A stretch of 64,000 nucleotides of DNA from Acanthopleura granulata (taxonomy: Eukaryota; Mollusca; Polyplacophora; Chitonida; Chitonidae), in assembly GCA_016165875.1 (NCBI GenBank), contig JABBOT010000022.1:4800844-4864843 (forward strand), given 5' to 3'. Every line of letters begins with the position of its first letter. The stretch's first letter is position 1. The position numbers were made by a program, and so were the translations under genes. Positions 43,868 through 58,400 of the stretch are shown here, in pieces. A model generated the notes under the pieces. That model saw only the letters and a program-made list of their open reading frames with translations, was not told the DNA's origin and searched no databases.

Positions 43868-46417
43868 GGATTTAGGGTATGACATGGGCACAATGCCAGG
43901 GTGATGGTCTCAAGTTAGAGTAAGCCCAACTGAGGACTGACGACATGGGCACAAATAGCAGGGTGATGGTCTGAAGTTAGAGTAAGCCCAACTGAGGATT
44001 GACAACGTGGGCACAAAGAGGAGTGTGATGGTCTGAAGTTAGAGTAAGCCCAACTGAGGATTGACGACATGGGCACAAATAGCAGTGTGATGGTCTGAAG
44101 TTACAGTAAGTCCAACTGAGGATTGACAACGTGGGCATAAAGAGGAGTGTGATGGTCTGAAGTTACAGTAAGTCTAACTCAGGATTGACAACATGGGCAC
44201 AAATAGCAGGGTGATGGTCTGCAGTTACAGTAAGCCCAACTCAGGATTGACGACGTGGGCACAAATAGCAGGGTGATGGTCTGAAGTTACAGTAAGTCGA
44301 ACTCAGGATTGACGATGTGGGCACAAATAGCAGTGTGATGGTCTGAAGTTACAGTAAGCCCAACTCAGGATTGACGACGTGGGCACAAATAGCAGTGTGA
44401 TGGTCTGAAGTTACAGAAAGCCCAACTCAGGATTGACGATGTGGGCACAAATAGCAGTGTGATGGTCTGCAGTTACAGTAAGCCCAACTGAGGATTGACG
44501 ACATGGGCACAAATAGCAGTGTGATGGTCTGAAGTTACAGTAAGCCCAACTCAGGATTGACGACATGGGCACAAATAGCAGTGTGATGATCTGAAGTTAC
44601 AGTAAGCCCAACTGAGGATTGACGACATGGGCACAAATAGCAGGGTGATGGTCTGAAGTTAGAGTAAGCCCAACTCAGGATTGACAACATGGGCACAATG
44701 GCAGTGTGATGGTCTGAAGTTACAGTAAGTCGAACTCAGGATTGACGATGTGGGCACAAATAGCAGTGTGATGGTCTGAAGTTACAGTAAGCCCAACTCA
44801 GGATTGACAACGTGGGCACAAAGAGGAGTGTGATGGTCTGAAGTTACAGTAAGCCCGACTCAGGATTGACAACGTGGGCACAAAGAGGAGTGTGATGGTC
44901 TGAAGTTACAATAAGCCCAACTCAGGATTGACGATGTGGGCACAAATAGCAGGGTGATGGGCTGAAGTTACAGAAAGCCCAACTCAGGATTGACAACGTG
45001 GGCACAAATAGCAGTGTGATGGTTTGAAGTTAGAGTAAGCCCAACTGAGGATTGACAACGTGGGCACAATGGCAGTGTGATGGTCTGAAGTTACAGTAAG
45101 TCCAACTGAGGATTGACAACATGGTCACAAATAGCAGTGTGATGGTCTGAAGTTACAGAAAGCCCAACTGAGGATTGACGACATGGGCACAATGGCAGTG
45201 TGATGGTCTGAAGTTACAGTAAGTCCAACTCAGGATTGACAACGTGGGCAGAAAGAGGAGTGTGATGGTCTGAAGTTACAGTAAGTCCAACTCAGGACTG
45301 ACAACATGGGCACAAATAGCAGGGTGATGGTCTGCAGTTACAGTAAGCCCAACTCAGGATTGACGATGTGGGCACAAATAGCAGTGTGATGGTCTGCAGT
45401 TACAGTAAGCCCAACTCAGGATTGACGACATGGGCACAAATAGCAGTGTGATGGTCTGAAGTTACAGTAAGCCCGACTGAGGATTGACAACATGGGCACA
45501 AATAGCAGGGTGATGGTCTGAAGTTACAGTAAGCCCAACTGAGGATTGACAACATGGGCACAAATAGCAGTGTGATGGTCTGAAGTTACAGAAAGCCCAA
45601 CTGAGGATTGACAACATGGGCACAAATAGCAGGGTGATGGTCTGAAGTTACAGTAAGCCCAACTCAGGATTGACGACATGGGCACAAATAGCAGGGTGAT
45701 GGTCTGAAGTTAGAGTAAGCCCAACTGAGGATTGACAACATGGGCACAAATAGCAGGGTGATGGTCTGAAGTTACAGTAAGCCCAACTCAGGATTGACGA
45801 CATGGGCACAAATAGCAGGGTGATGGTCTGAAGTTACAGAAAGCCCAACTGAGGATTGACAACATGGGCACAAATAGCAGGGTGATGGTCTGAAGTTACA
45901 GTAAGCCCAACTCAGGATTGACGACATGGGCACAAATGGCAGGGTGATGGTCTGAAGTTAGAGTAAGCCCAACTCAGGATTGACAACATGGGCACAAATA
46001 GCAGTGTGATGGTCTGAAGTTACAGTAAGCCCGACTCAGGATTGACAACGTGGGCACAAAGAGGAGTGTGATGGTCTGAAGTTACAATAAGCCCAACTCA
46101 GGATTGACGATGTGGGCACAAATAGCAGGGTGATGGGCTGAAGTTACAGAAAGCCCAACTCAGGATTGACAACGTGGGCACAAATAGCAGTGTGATGGTT
46201 TGAAGTTAGAGTAAGCCCAACTGAGGATTGACAACGTGGGCACAATGGCAGTGTGATGGTCTGAAGTTACAGTAAGTCCAACTGAGGATTGACAACATGG
46301 TCACAAATAGCAGTGTGATGGTCTGAAGTTACAGAAAGCCCAACTGAGGATTGACGACATGGGCACAATGGCAGTGTGATGGTCTGAAGTTACAGAAAGC
46401 CCAACTCAGGATTGACC
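43868..46417. repeat. 62-bp minisatellite, about 41 copies, downstream of DDX24
   Basis: The unit includes GTGATGGTCTGAAGTTACAG, TAAGCCCAACTCAGGATTGA and CGACATGGGCACAAATAGCA. A block of about 370 bases with the same order of variants (CCCGACTC, GAGGAGTG, ACAATAAG, GATGGGCTG, GATGGTTTG) occurs near 44850 and again 1,176 bases later, showing a multi-unit duplication. It lies between the convergent DDX24 and dystrobrevin genes. Confidence 0.97.
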
Positions 46418-47972
46418 CAGGGCTTCTGATCACTAGTAATTTGTAAAACATGTGAACTAAGTCTGAACATAAAAGGCATAGATTGTACGAGTTTGTGAAA
46501 CAGTTCAACATTGTTTAAACTTAGATTAACCAGAGATAGGACTTGAGTGAATTGTGGACAAGGACACTAGAACTTTAAAATTGACCATCCTGCTACTTTC
46601 TTGGCTTGACCCAATTTAGAATGAATGATTGAATTCTTATGGCTTAACACCACGTTGGCAATCATGAAAACCAGGAAGCCATGAATAGTTTTCGATGTGA
46701 TGTGATGAACACTCAAAATTAAAAGGAAACAATCATTTTTAAGAGCAGTGAAAAAAAACTGTCCATGAAAAGTCGAAAACCACAATTGTTTTTTATATTA
46801 TAAACTGGACTATATATTATGTATATTCTATATATAATATATATCCTATGATGCCTGCATTAGAATGGGATAGAGAAAGTATTTCGTCCACCCGTGATTG
46901 TATACTCAACTGATATCTGGTGTCTTCAGTATGGCATTTCAGTAACATGGCACAGGTGTCAGTATAGGCTAATTGGGGTGTATTGTTTGGTGTCTTCAGC
47001 ATGGCATTTTAGTGAGCTAGCACAGGTGTCTGTATGCTCTGAATAAGTGGGGTATATCATCTGATGTCTTCAGCATAGATTTCAGTGAAACAACAGCACT
47101 TTAAATGTGTCTGCATGGAGACCTGTCGTGATATCAGCTGTGTTGAGGCCCACAGGAACAAACCTGTCAGGCAGCTTTGACATGGCTTTCCAGAGATATT
47201 TACTATTGATGGGTCTTTACTGGGAGGTGCTGGCTTCCTGATATGACATAAACAATGAAAAAAACGTTGATAAAGCCAAAAGAAACATCCATATCTGGTG
47301 CCTTTGGCATGCCTTTCCAGTGAGACCTGACAATCAGTATGTTAGTATCAGGAGAACTGAATTAACACCGTAAGCGACACTGAATCGCCAGCATAATTCC
47401 AAAACAAAACAAAAAAAATTAAGAAAAAAGTAGTTGGCTATTATGATGATAAAATATCACAACACATAAGAAAAACTCAACAAGGATTTTTTCTCTTTTC
47501 TACAAAGATTTTATTATTTGCTTAGTTTGTGGGGTGCTTTTCCTCCACGGTGCATGAGTGGCTTATCCTATATCGGTGGGAGAAGTACACAGCTCAAGTG
47601 CATGATGGTCTGTCTGTCTGTCTGATCAGAGAAACAGTTCAGGCAGCAGGGACACATTGAAATACGGCAGAATCTACAATAAATACGACAAATGTGCAGG
47701 AGTTATGCACCAGCCCGACATCCCCGTTTATCTGACTGCCCTACTGATAATGGACCAATTACCAGATTACAGACGAAAAGGTACATTAATCATTATTTAT
47801 AATAAAATCAATCAAACTGTACACAAAGCACAGAAATGAGTCAAAAAAAAAAGAGTTTAGATTAAGCCTTTAACCCAGTGATGAGCTTTTCACACAGATG
47901 CCATGCAGTATGCACTATACTCTGTATTCTCACATGTGTAATGTTTTAATTCTTATATACTGGGTTCAATGA

Positions 47973-48061
47973 CAAATAAAGTAGTGAAGACATGTCCACA
48001 CAAATAAAGTGATGAAGACATGTCCACACAAATAAAGTAGTGAAGACATGTCCACACAAAT
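47973..48061. repeat. 28-bp tandem repeat, 3 copies
   Basis: Three copies of CAAATAAAGTAGTGAAGACA followed by TGTCCACA, nearly identical. No exon context. Confidence 0.9.
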
Positions 48062-50060
48062 TTCTAGTCCACAAACTTATGATCCTCATTTCATCATCAT
48101 TATCAAGTGTCTCTAAAATAATGCTGTTACTCTTTACCAAAAGACTGTTTAAAGCAATTTTTAATGCACAGATTTCATTTTTATATACCGTTAAGATATT
48201 TAATGTGAATGAAAAATCCTGTAATAGAGTTTTGTAAGGAAGCCTTACAGCTGAGGCACCAGAGTGTTCCTGTAACATCATGGCAGGACATTAGCTAGAA
48301 GGTGGAAAAAGTTTGACTTTCACTTTAAAAACCAAGGTACTTCCTTAACTTAATCTCAAACATTGGCTGTACCACTTTGACTAATAAGGTACTCTTGTAA
48401 CTTAATCTTTCTGTCCTTCGTACAAAACCACATCTCTTAAGGCCATTCCTTGAATCACAACCAATAAAACTTTGTGAGCATCTCAAGATATTAATATACA
48501 GAATAGCACTTCGATGAAGAAACGTGAACACACCCCTCCAACAAAAATTACGAGATTTTACAAGCCCTGTCAAAATTTTCTACAATCAATGCTAGAACGA
48601 GGCCATCTTTTCTATGGATTCCCAAGTAATGAAAACACGGGACATGCAGTCTTTATTTATATCAACATCAGAATAAAACCAGCTGATGCACCACAATTCT
48701 TGGCTACAGACTAACATTATAGCTTACAATTTGGGACAAGTCATGATCTGGCCCTTCATGGAGAACTGATTTCTACAAAGCTACATGCATGTTAACCTGC
48801 ACAATCTGAGCATTCATAAAGATTCTACAAAGTTATGTCCCCCTTGAATATTCACACTTACATATAGAACATACTCTATTCTCACTACAGAAATTTGGAT
48901 GTTGATTCATAGAACCAATGAGTACTACGGAATCCCTTTGCCACTCGACAGAAAGGCAGTGGATTAAGGAATGTTGTTTGTTACAATGTGGGTAGTTTCT
49001 AAAGTCTTTATGAAGAGAAGCCCTGGTGAAATACCGTTGTTGTTGTCAGAGATGACAAAGGTTGAGTGGACATGCCTGTGGCGTACAGCACGAATCAATG
49101 GATCCATTTATAAGGTGCATTTAGCACATTACATCCACATTATCCTTTGGACACATCATTCTAACTTCAATATATAGCTGTGTAATTAATAAAGCTTTCA
49201 TGTGATGCTTTGGAATTGGTGGAATTAATATATATCTTTACTGTACCTACTTTCCCAAAGAATCTCTCAAAAGACCTTTCTGACATTATCAGAGCTCATG
49301 GAATCAGGTAAAATGAGTAAATGTGGTTCTGGAGGAAATCTGACGTCAAATGTAGTACCGTATGTGTAGTTTGGTATTTGACCTATTGTTAATTCACTTT
49401 GATATGACAGCAAATTATGATAGAGCAGATGGAATGACAAAGAAGTGTAAACCTCAGATAGTACAAACATTGACAACAACACAAGAATGCAAAACAAACA
49501 CTCCGTAACAAATGAAGTCATCCACCTCTTGTAAAAGAACACAGGCACCAGGCATTTCAAGCAACCGGATTTGGTAGTACAACTTTAAAACAAATTTACG
49601 AACATGATTGCAATACAATATAAAGTGACAATAAAAGATAACAAGCATAATCTCATCAAGTTTTCCACATTGCAGTGTGTAAAATATCTCAATCTCTTGA
49701 ACGTATCATGCATGAACTTCATTTTTAAAATATCCTCACAACTACCAATAGAGGTTAGACTAGGTCAGGTTTGTCTGCTTGCAGGGAGGGGTCAAGGATT
49801 AATAAAACAAGGGTTAGTTGAAATCCACATGAATTGGTGGATTAGGAGGCCAGAGAACATGTATGCTGTGATAGGACCAACTCAGTGACAATAAGGCATT
49901 ATGATTGGTGGAGACATCCAGACATGAACATTTCCACGTTCATGTCAAGTTGGAGTGGTCTCCCTTTGGTGGCTCTTACCTAACTCCTCCACAGATAACC
50001 TTGACATAAATCTGTTCCTGTCAAGCAACACATTCTTCAGTAGGGGACTGATAAAACAGA

Positions 50061-50087
50061 GGGGGATGGGGGTGGGTGGGTGGGGGG
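50061..50087 (+). other. G-quadruplex-prone tract
   Basis: The plus strand has five G runs of three or more separated by one or two bases (G5 AT G5 T G3 T G3 T G6). This satisfies the common four-run quadruplex pattern. Location is intergenic; function is unknown. Confidence 0.5.
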
Positions 50088-52040
50088 AAATAACAAACCG
50101 ATCCAGTTAGAGTTAACAAGAGTTGTTCTGCTGATACCTGTGTATTGACTACTTTTTACATCCCCTGACTGTAATCCTCCAAGTCCACATCTACTGGCCA
50201 ACAGTAAATACATGACAGATATGGCATGTTGTCATAGTAACCTTAGAGTGCTGACCCGTCATCGTCACTACCAGTGTTTCAGCTGATAGCCTAGATATGT
50301 GAAACACAACAGCCAACAGAAACCTTCCCATTTCACGTTCAAAATGTATTGCCTTCGAACACGATTTATGTTCCAGTGTTACAAAAACCTATGTATTATT
50401 AAAGTGAAAGGAAGGTTAAAAATGAAGCAAGGATCATCAGACCAACAACCAAAAACTAGGAGTAAAAAACCTACCTCTACCTTTATTTTGCTATAAATGT
50501 TTTTAAAAGGACTTAAATGCATTCCAATGTTTACATTCTTTGCTGGGATCTGAACACCATAAAGATGGTATGTCGGTTCTCAGATGTAGTGTTCAGCAGA
50601 TTATCTGCCAATGCTTACCTCAATTTTAAGCTGTGTGCTCCAGTCATTTGCTTTTGCTTCTTAGGCGGTCAAAAAATATATGTTTGATTTCAGTGCTCAT
50701 AAAGAACTGTAACACAACAATGCAATCAAATCTCATGCCAAAGCTACAGCTTTACATGTCCACAACAACAAACATAATACTGAGTGATGACAAAAACACA
50801 ACACTGACAGCGACTTGCCAAGTAAATGAGGACCTTAGATACATAATATTACGAAAACAGCAGGTGTATATTGGAGAAAAATCTTGCAAAAAATATTGAA
50901 AAAACATGTCTGTCAACATACCTACAGCCTAATAGGTAAAATATGTAAGATATAACAGATAAATGCAGATCTATGATAAATGAGGCATTGATAATGTACA
51001 TTCTAGATGTTTTAATAAGCTACATGTAGCTAAATAAAACTTATATCATCAAACTGTTTATGCAGCGTTGATGTGCAATAAAAGGTATTTCTCCTCTAAA
51101 CGAAGCTTCATGTTAAACTGTTCCAGCCTACTCTGACAGTTTTTAAGATTAGTCAGGGCAATGGGAAGTGATTTGTTAGTGTGTTCTTGATTTCAAGAAG
51201 TTAAGCAAGACAGAGATAACTATAACTGTACAATAGCATCACTGAACACCTGAACTCTTATTCATCAGTCAGTGACATATTAGCTGCATGTATATAAATG
51301 TCAATAATTTGTAACATGTCTTGATTTGGTGATACTCGAAGTCAAAAAGCAGTCGGCAGATTATCTTCAAGGGAGATAACCTCCTAATGGTATAATGCGC
51401 ATTTGATGTGACCGCGGCACAGCTGTGCGGAGCTATATATACACAACAGATGACCAGGTCCTACTGCCCATACGATCATCAGATATGTGCATGGGGATGC
51501 GTCACACAACAGGCCAGTCTATTTAACAAACCTTTGTAAACTTAGCAAAAACTCAAAAATCACAGCAATAATCTTCTTCTGTTTGCATCAATTCACTACT
51601 GATACAGCAAGTTTTTGGGTTCTCGTTTGGAGAAATACCTTAAAACAGGTTATTATAGTGCAGAAGCTATACCAGTACATATGTACATGTACAAATACTA
51701 GATCTGCTTTGAGTATATATTGTGGATTGGCAATAAACACATACTGATACATATGATTTCTATACAGGTCATTTATAGGTCAATCTCACACCTACAGTAA
51801 ATAACCTAAAACTTCACCTCCCAAAAATTGCATTTTTAAGGGCAAACAAACATGATACAATATTCCTGAAGGGTACATTTTTTCCAGCAGGATAGCATCT
51901 TACACCCTCCAATTACAAATCTCAAAACACATTTCTAAGATGAACTAAACACTCAGAATGAGGCCAAATTTTAGGGCATTTACCCTGTACTCTTACTGTT
52001 CACTGCTTCGTAATCAATATTTCTCGTCAAATGAAAAGCA

Positions 52041-52046
52041 TTTATT
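52041..52046 (-). terminator. Candidate polyadenylation hexamer of dystrobrevin
   Basis: Minus-strand AATAAA about 450 bases past the dystrobrevin stop codon. More distal sites are possible. Confidence 0.4.
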
Positions 52047-52491
52047 TACTCTCGTTTTTTGTTTCTTTTCTTCATCTCTAGGGTGCCTACACTAATAAAC
52101 CGTTCGCAAACAAGCAGCATATAAACCATGCTGCTCTCATATGACTAGAGTTTACGAGTTAACTTGTAAAATTCAAAGCATACTCAACCTCCCCTTCTCG
52201 TTTCACTTTCTTGTTTTCAGTGGCCATGACAGTGTTGAATAGATTTAATATACAATATGTACATAACGAATGACACAGCATTATACAGCCTTTGTATATA
52301 TACACACAGTTTCAACTCTATGTAATCTCCATTCCATTTTGATCTATTTGAATAATGACTGACATGCATATTTCTACACTACTGGCAATCAACTGATCTC
52401 CAAACTGTGGGACACAGTCCTCTGCCACTGGTGTTCTCCAAACAGGGCCTGTATCTGCTCCACATCATCTCTGATGCTATTATACGCCATT

Positions 52492-55400
52492 TCACCTATT
52501 GATCCAACGTTTCATTGATTCCTCCCAGTCTGTATTTCCTCCCTCTTCGTCGTCAGTGCGTATCACAGATTCCTCATCAGTTCTGTAACTTTCATCGTCA
52601 GTTGTATATCGACCAGCTAGTTCCTACGGGAGAATTCACAGGTAGAAAGCCAGATTATTAGAACCTCAGGTGTCAACATTTTGTTTGATTGGTGTTTTAC
52701 ATCGTATTCAAGAATATTTCACTGTTACAATGGCAGCCGGCAATTTGGCAGGAGGAAATCAGACAGAGCGAACCCACGCCCAACGTCTTTACTTCGGAGA
52801 AAAACGTGTGAAATGTGGATATTACATTATTTCTATACACTCCACAAAATCGACCCAAACATTATAGATGCATCTGTTTTAGAACAGAGTTTGCCAAGTG
52901 TATAGCCAGTTATCTCCCCTTAGTCCACCTGGGACTTACAGATGCATGCATCTACAGTGTTTCCTTATCCCCCACCATCACTGAAATTTGACAAAGGTCA
53001 CCTCAGTACGTCCTTTGTTATGATTCTGATGTGTTTATTGTGTGCATAAATGTGTACATACAAATGTTCATTGTTTTTTAAGACGCCATGTTGGGGATAA
53101 TGTCACTACTACAGACAGAATCTACGGTCACAAACTGAGTTAATGGCCTCATTATATTACACGCTTATGGTTACGGGGTTTGAGGCCGGGGAATTTATTA
53201 GAAATACTGTGATATGAAGAATAACCATGTCAGATATACAGCAAACTTGATTCAAAGCTGATGAAGAAGGGGATATAACTGAGGAAGAGATTTATTACAA
53301 ACTGTCTCCAGTTTATCATCATCACCTGAAAGTGTCTGTCTGGCAAAATGCTGGTACATGCCACAGAGGCATTATGAAGTAAAACTGAATTAACACACAG
53401 GTGACAGGAAACAAGCCAATGACCACCACACTACCTTAGTGCTGACGTTTTGAAGGCTAGCAGACATCTATCAGCCAGACAGAAGTACCAGTCAGTCACA
53501 AGTCCCAGCCAGCCAGACCTGTTCCATTTTGCTCCCTCTACAGGTTCAGCTATCACAACAGCTTTTTAAGCTGCTGTTTTATGCTTTGACAGTTTTTCGG
53601 ATTTTTTTTTCTCGAGTTGGTAATTAGGAATTGAAACTTGGCACATAGCTTCACTGAGACAAGCTAAAGTCCATGTTCCAGAGTTGGGCCGTTTCGTCTG
53701 CTTTTGTTCTGTTGTAGACTCTGCTATCACTACTGTTCTGAGTGCTCAAACAAGTAGCAGACATGTACTGGACAGGCACTGCTTCCAGCTGGCTTGTTAG
53801 TCTTACTAGTTACTTTTGACTTATCCCAACTTTAGCAGATAGAGAGGCGGTTTGGCCAATGGAACAGTCACATCAGTGTGAGAACCTAAACTGGCTTATC
53901 ATGTGTCAAATATACAAGCATGCAGAACTACTAACAGATAATTAGGACAGCATGCAGCTTTAGTAGTAAATTAAATGTAATCACTCACAAAGACAACATC
54001 AACGCTAAATTGTCCCAAATCAGAATTCCACAACGGGATGTGAATCTAAAGGAAAAAAAAAGTTTACTGTCAAGCCAACTGAGCAGGGGATTTCTTTTCA
54101 GGACTTTGCAGAGCGACAAAAAAACTGGTAACATCAGTTCACCAGGCTTTAATAGTGTACATTTAAAACCTGCCGCACCCCTCTCCCCAACCCCAAATTC
54201 ACATCATAAGCTTTTGGGGGGGGGAGGGGGGCGGGGGCTCGAGCTCCCTAAGAATCCAATCCTGAGAAGCAATCCGCTGTATAAAAACATTAAGCAGATA
54301 ACACAAAAACAAAATTAATGAAAAACCCATTTAAAACACAAAGAACAATACTGCAAGACCTAAAAAAATATTATTTCTTAATGATTATTAATATTAACAA
54401 CTCCAAAATACACAAAATAATAAGTAGGAAATGGATCAGAATACAAGTCACAAGTTCTGCACAACACAAACCATCCCATGCAAAACGAACAGCAGCAATG
54501 GCCTTACTTTGGGATGATTATCATACAGCTCGGCATCCTCCTCATCTGTCCTGATGACACTCTCGTCATCAGTCCTCACGTAGGAATCACAGTCATCATT
54601 CGTCAGCCGGTCATCGTCCGTCCTTGTGTAAATATCACCGTCGTACCTGACAACAAGACAATCTCGTCAAACGCATAACTAAATAGAAATTTCAGTAGAT
54701 CTTTTACAGAATGTCCCTGGTTATTTCTGGTCGACTTTTTCAGAAATTGAAAACAATATCATTCATCTATACTTATTAATCACCAAAATGTCTAGGTGTA
54801 TATTTTGATAGCAGAAAATGTACTGTTAAAATTGTTTATAAATTGACTTTTGTAAAATACATCCAAGCTGATCTCTGATAATCTCATCCTCTTTGAATGG
54901 AAAGGTAATGGACAAAATACATTATCAACCATTTGACTGTATTTCACACAAGGAAAGAATCCACAAAATATCAGTATAATTATTTTCGTTTAGTTTTCAT
55001 AGGTGTTTTTCCTTATGCTTATGTCATTTTTACGTGGTCTTTTCCTTCGATGTTCTTGTAAGCCTTGCCTTCACTTCAGATTCAGACAAAATTGTATTCT
55101 TTTCTTGTCATGTGTGGAACAGTCGCAATCACAACAAAATTGTCAGCTATGCTACTCACTGTTCTTGTTCATTATCACTGGTGTTACGACTGCTGTGAGC
55201 GCTGCGGTCACGCCTGGCGCGCAGCTCAGCAATGAACTGCTGCTCCTGGGCTAGTCGCGTTCTCATCTCCTCCCGCCAACCAGACACATCATCCGATTCC
55301 TGAGTATGGAACAAGTCCTCTGATCCCAGCCCTCCATTGGCTAAAAAAAACAATCATAAAACACCATCACTGAGAACCATCAATTCATATGAAACAAAAA

Positions 55401-58400
55401 TGAAATCAAAAGTGACCTGTCACTGGCTGAAAACAATGTCATTCATAAGTCACTGAAAAGAACAGTTCTGGTATAATTTTATGGAAGTTTTCACCAATTC
55501 AGCTGACCTGGTCAAAAATCACGCAAAAATCTGACTAGTTTTGTACAGCAAGGTGATAAGTTAATGGGTGAAAATTGCTCAGAATTATGGTTGAGTTACA
55601 GTACTTCTTAAGACGGTACAGGTCAGAGAAACCTAAACTTCTAGTGACTGGACCAAGTTCATGTCTGAACAGAGGACAAAATGGCTGTGAACTGAGCCTC
55701 TGTTCATTGCTAAATGAAGAACAAAGAAGATGTTTCAAACTGTTTTCCACAACATTATTGGCTGTACATCCAAGACACTCTTTTGAGAGCTGTTTGGAAA
55801 AAGATTACACTCTCTGTGAAGTCATTCCAGAAAAAATCATAACCAGCAGAAGTGACCAATTAGCGATGACAGAATGACAGTGACAACTGTACATAGTTAA
55901 TTATGACAAAGCTCTTCCAGGTGTAACAATAATTTGTTACCTGTTTTCGTCATTTCTCCTTCTCCATCACTTCCACTGGCCTCTGGCAAAAAATCCAATA
56001 CACAATGTGTCAGAAACATAAATATATGACTGTCAATGAACTAACATTTCCATGTACAATATAAAGCTGTGCTGTATCGTGACGTTGAATGAATGAAACA
56101 TTACTTACAATGTAAATATTACTGAAATTCCAAACTGAAAAGCACATAGCAATATTTCCCATTTTGAAAGAATATCATTGACAATTCATATGTATCCAGA
56201 GATGCCCATCATCACTGTATCTTATTCATCATTTATTTTACTGATGCTATCCACTGTGCTGTTGCAGCCAAGTTTACAAGCACTGGAACCTGGAACCACA
56301 CCGTACCTTCATATCTCACACAATATACATCATCACTGAAGGTCATTTAAACTGTATGATTGTTGTTCAAAGCTATAAATGCCAAATAAAATGCCAAAGG
56401 CATTTTCAGTTGAATATATACAGTTGGCAGGCAGTTTTATATGGGTTAAGGAAACACAAGTGTCAGGGGAAAACCAGTGACCTTTGGTAAATTTTATAAA
56501 GCATATTTGATCCTGAGGCAATCCTATCAACCAGACAGTGACAAAGACATTTTAGCTATGTGTAGGGAAATTTAGAAAGTCACTTGTAAAATTAGTTCTG
56601 CACAGAAATTATTTTAATTTACGAACAATCAAATGGAGATTTACTCACCTGAATTTAATTCCTTAACAAGAGAAGACATAGCGTTTGTCACAGAGTCTGC
56701 TGCAACCAACAAGTCATTCCTGAGGTTCCGCGCATTGGCTGCAGAACTGGGCATCTGTTGGAATGCCTGCCTGACGTCTCCCCCTAGGCCTGACAGAGAA
56801 TCCATGGGGGTGCTAGGGGTACTGCCCCTGCCTCCTCCACCCGGGAGCACGCCCGTGGTGGGGGACTGGCCGCTCCTTGAGCGAGGACTACTGTTAGGGG
56901 TGGACCGAGGGGAACCGTGATTCTGACACACAGAACAACCAAAAACAGACGCTATCATATTAGCAGGCTTTGAACATGCACAGCAGAAAAGTAAGAACAA
57001 AAATATGATACAGGGAAGAGCTGCCTGAATTTATCTCTCATCTCAATTAAAAACTTCATGGAGTTTTGTTGCCATCCTAAAGAAAAACTTTTCTAAATAA
57101 AGGCTCCATTGAAAACAAAGGCTCCAGAGAAAACTCAACACTTTCACTGAGCTTGATTTTTGTCTTACAGACCTTGTCACATTTGATGTATTCTCCGTCA
57201 ATAATTGCAGATTTATGATTCTAATTCTTTAATTTTCTCCTCCAAGAAAACTGCATAAATCAATGTCAGCATGAACAAAATAACAAACACTAGCGACTCA
57301 TGAATCTCAAACCCCTAGAAGATTCGGCTTGTGTCTCTACTGTGGCATCATCATATCAATGCCCTTCATAAATCACACAGTTTAATTCCAATTTCAAATC
57401 TAATGTAATACACTCCCATTAATCACCCACTGTATATTTGATGTGACGTGTGCCACAGACTTCGGCATCATACAACCATCATCATCTCTATCTTAATACA
57501 AAAAATAGGTTGAGTATCTCATATCTTTTTCGATATCCTTGTGGCTGTTAATTTGACTCTTGAGTTAAGTTTCCAGATGCCTGATGGGTGAAATGATGTA
57601 TAGATATCATACGTTCTGAACAGCGTATAGTAAATTTAGCCTTTTCATCTGTAAAAAATTAGAAACAGTAGAGACTGTAAAAAAGTGTAAAGTTTTCAGG
57701 CACTTTGCACGAAAACTTTCCACGACTTCATTACAGGCAAAAATGCTAGAGAACTGTTATTAAGGAAGGCCACTGATGGCCCATGAAATCATGGCTGTTT
57801 TGCTAAAGTTCATTTCTTGCCCACAGCCAAATAGTTCCCCACCAAAGAGGATGAAGACTCAAATCTGTGGCTTTGCTGGTTTGGCTATAGATTTCAATCT
57901 AGAGGTGTATCAGGTACCCGGCGATGGGGGGTGATAAGGCCAACAGATAACTCTTGACCACCTGTTTACCTCCACCTTCATAAACATGGCCTCACTTCAT
58001 AGAAGTAAAATATTTTTTAACATTGGTGTTTTATGCCATACTCAAGAATATTTCACTTATACAACAGCAGTCAGCATTATGGTGAAAAGAAACCAAACAG
58101 AGCCTGCAGGAACTGACCATCTGCAGTTTGCAGTAAGACTGGATGTCCAGAGAGGAAGCCAGTCGGAGACAGACTTAAACTCAGGGAGACTGCCTTAGCG
58201 TGAGCCTCTGGAGTCATTGTGCTGCGCTAGCACACTAATAACTCAGCCATAGAGCCCTCTATAATCAAGTAAAGAAATAAATTACTTAAACAAAGAATGC
58301 GCTACTTCTGTTAAGGATATCTTACAGATGGTGATACCTTTAGCAGCTTCATCAGACCCTCCAGCTGTAACATGAGCTCTTTGCGACTCTCCTGCAGCGC

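Larger units (their letters stand above)
46418..52040. other. Gene-poor interval between DDX24 and dystrobrevin
   Basis: Apart from the 28-bp repeat at 47973 and a G-rich tract at 50061-50087, I recognise no exon, RNA gene or transposon ends. Three diverged repeats of a unit with GGTGTCTTCAG and GGCATTT lie at about 46915-47080. Part of the right side may be dystrobrevin 3' UTR if distal polyadenylation sites are used. Confidence 0.4.

Noticed and set aside
46800..46850. Promoter from TATATA runs
   Set aside because: It is a simple AT-rich alternating tract with no gene downstream.
54010..54554. Two plus-strand frames of 102 and 78 codons
   Set aside because: They lie in a dystrobrevin intron and partly antisense to its exon. 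Low-complexity Lys/Asn/Pro content suggests no gene.
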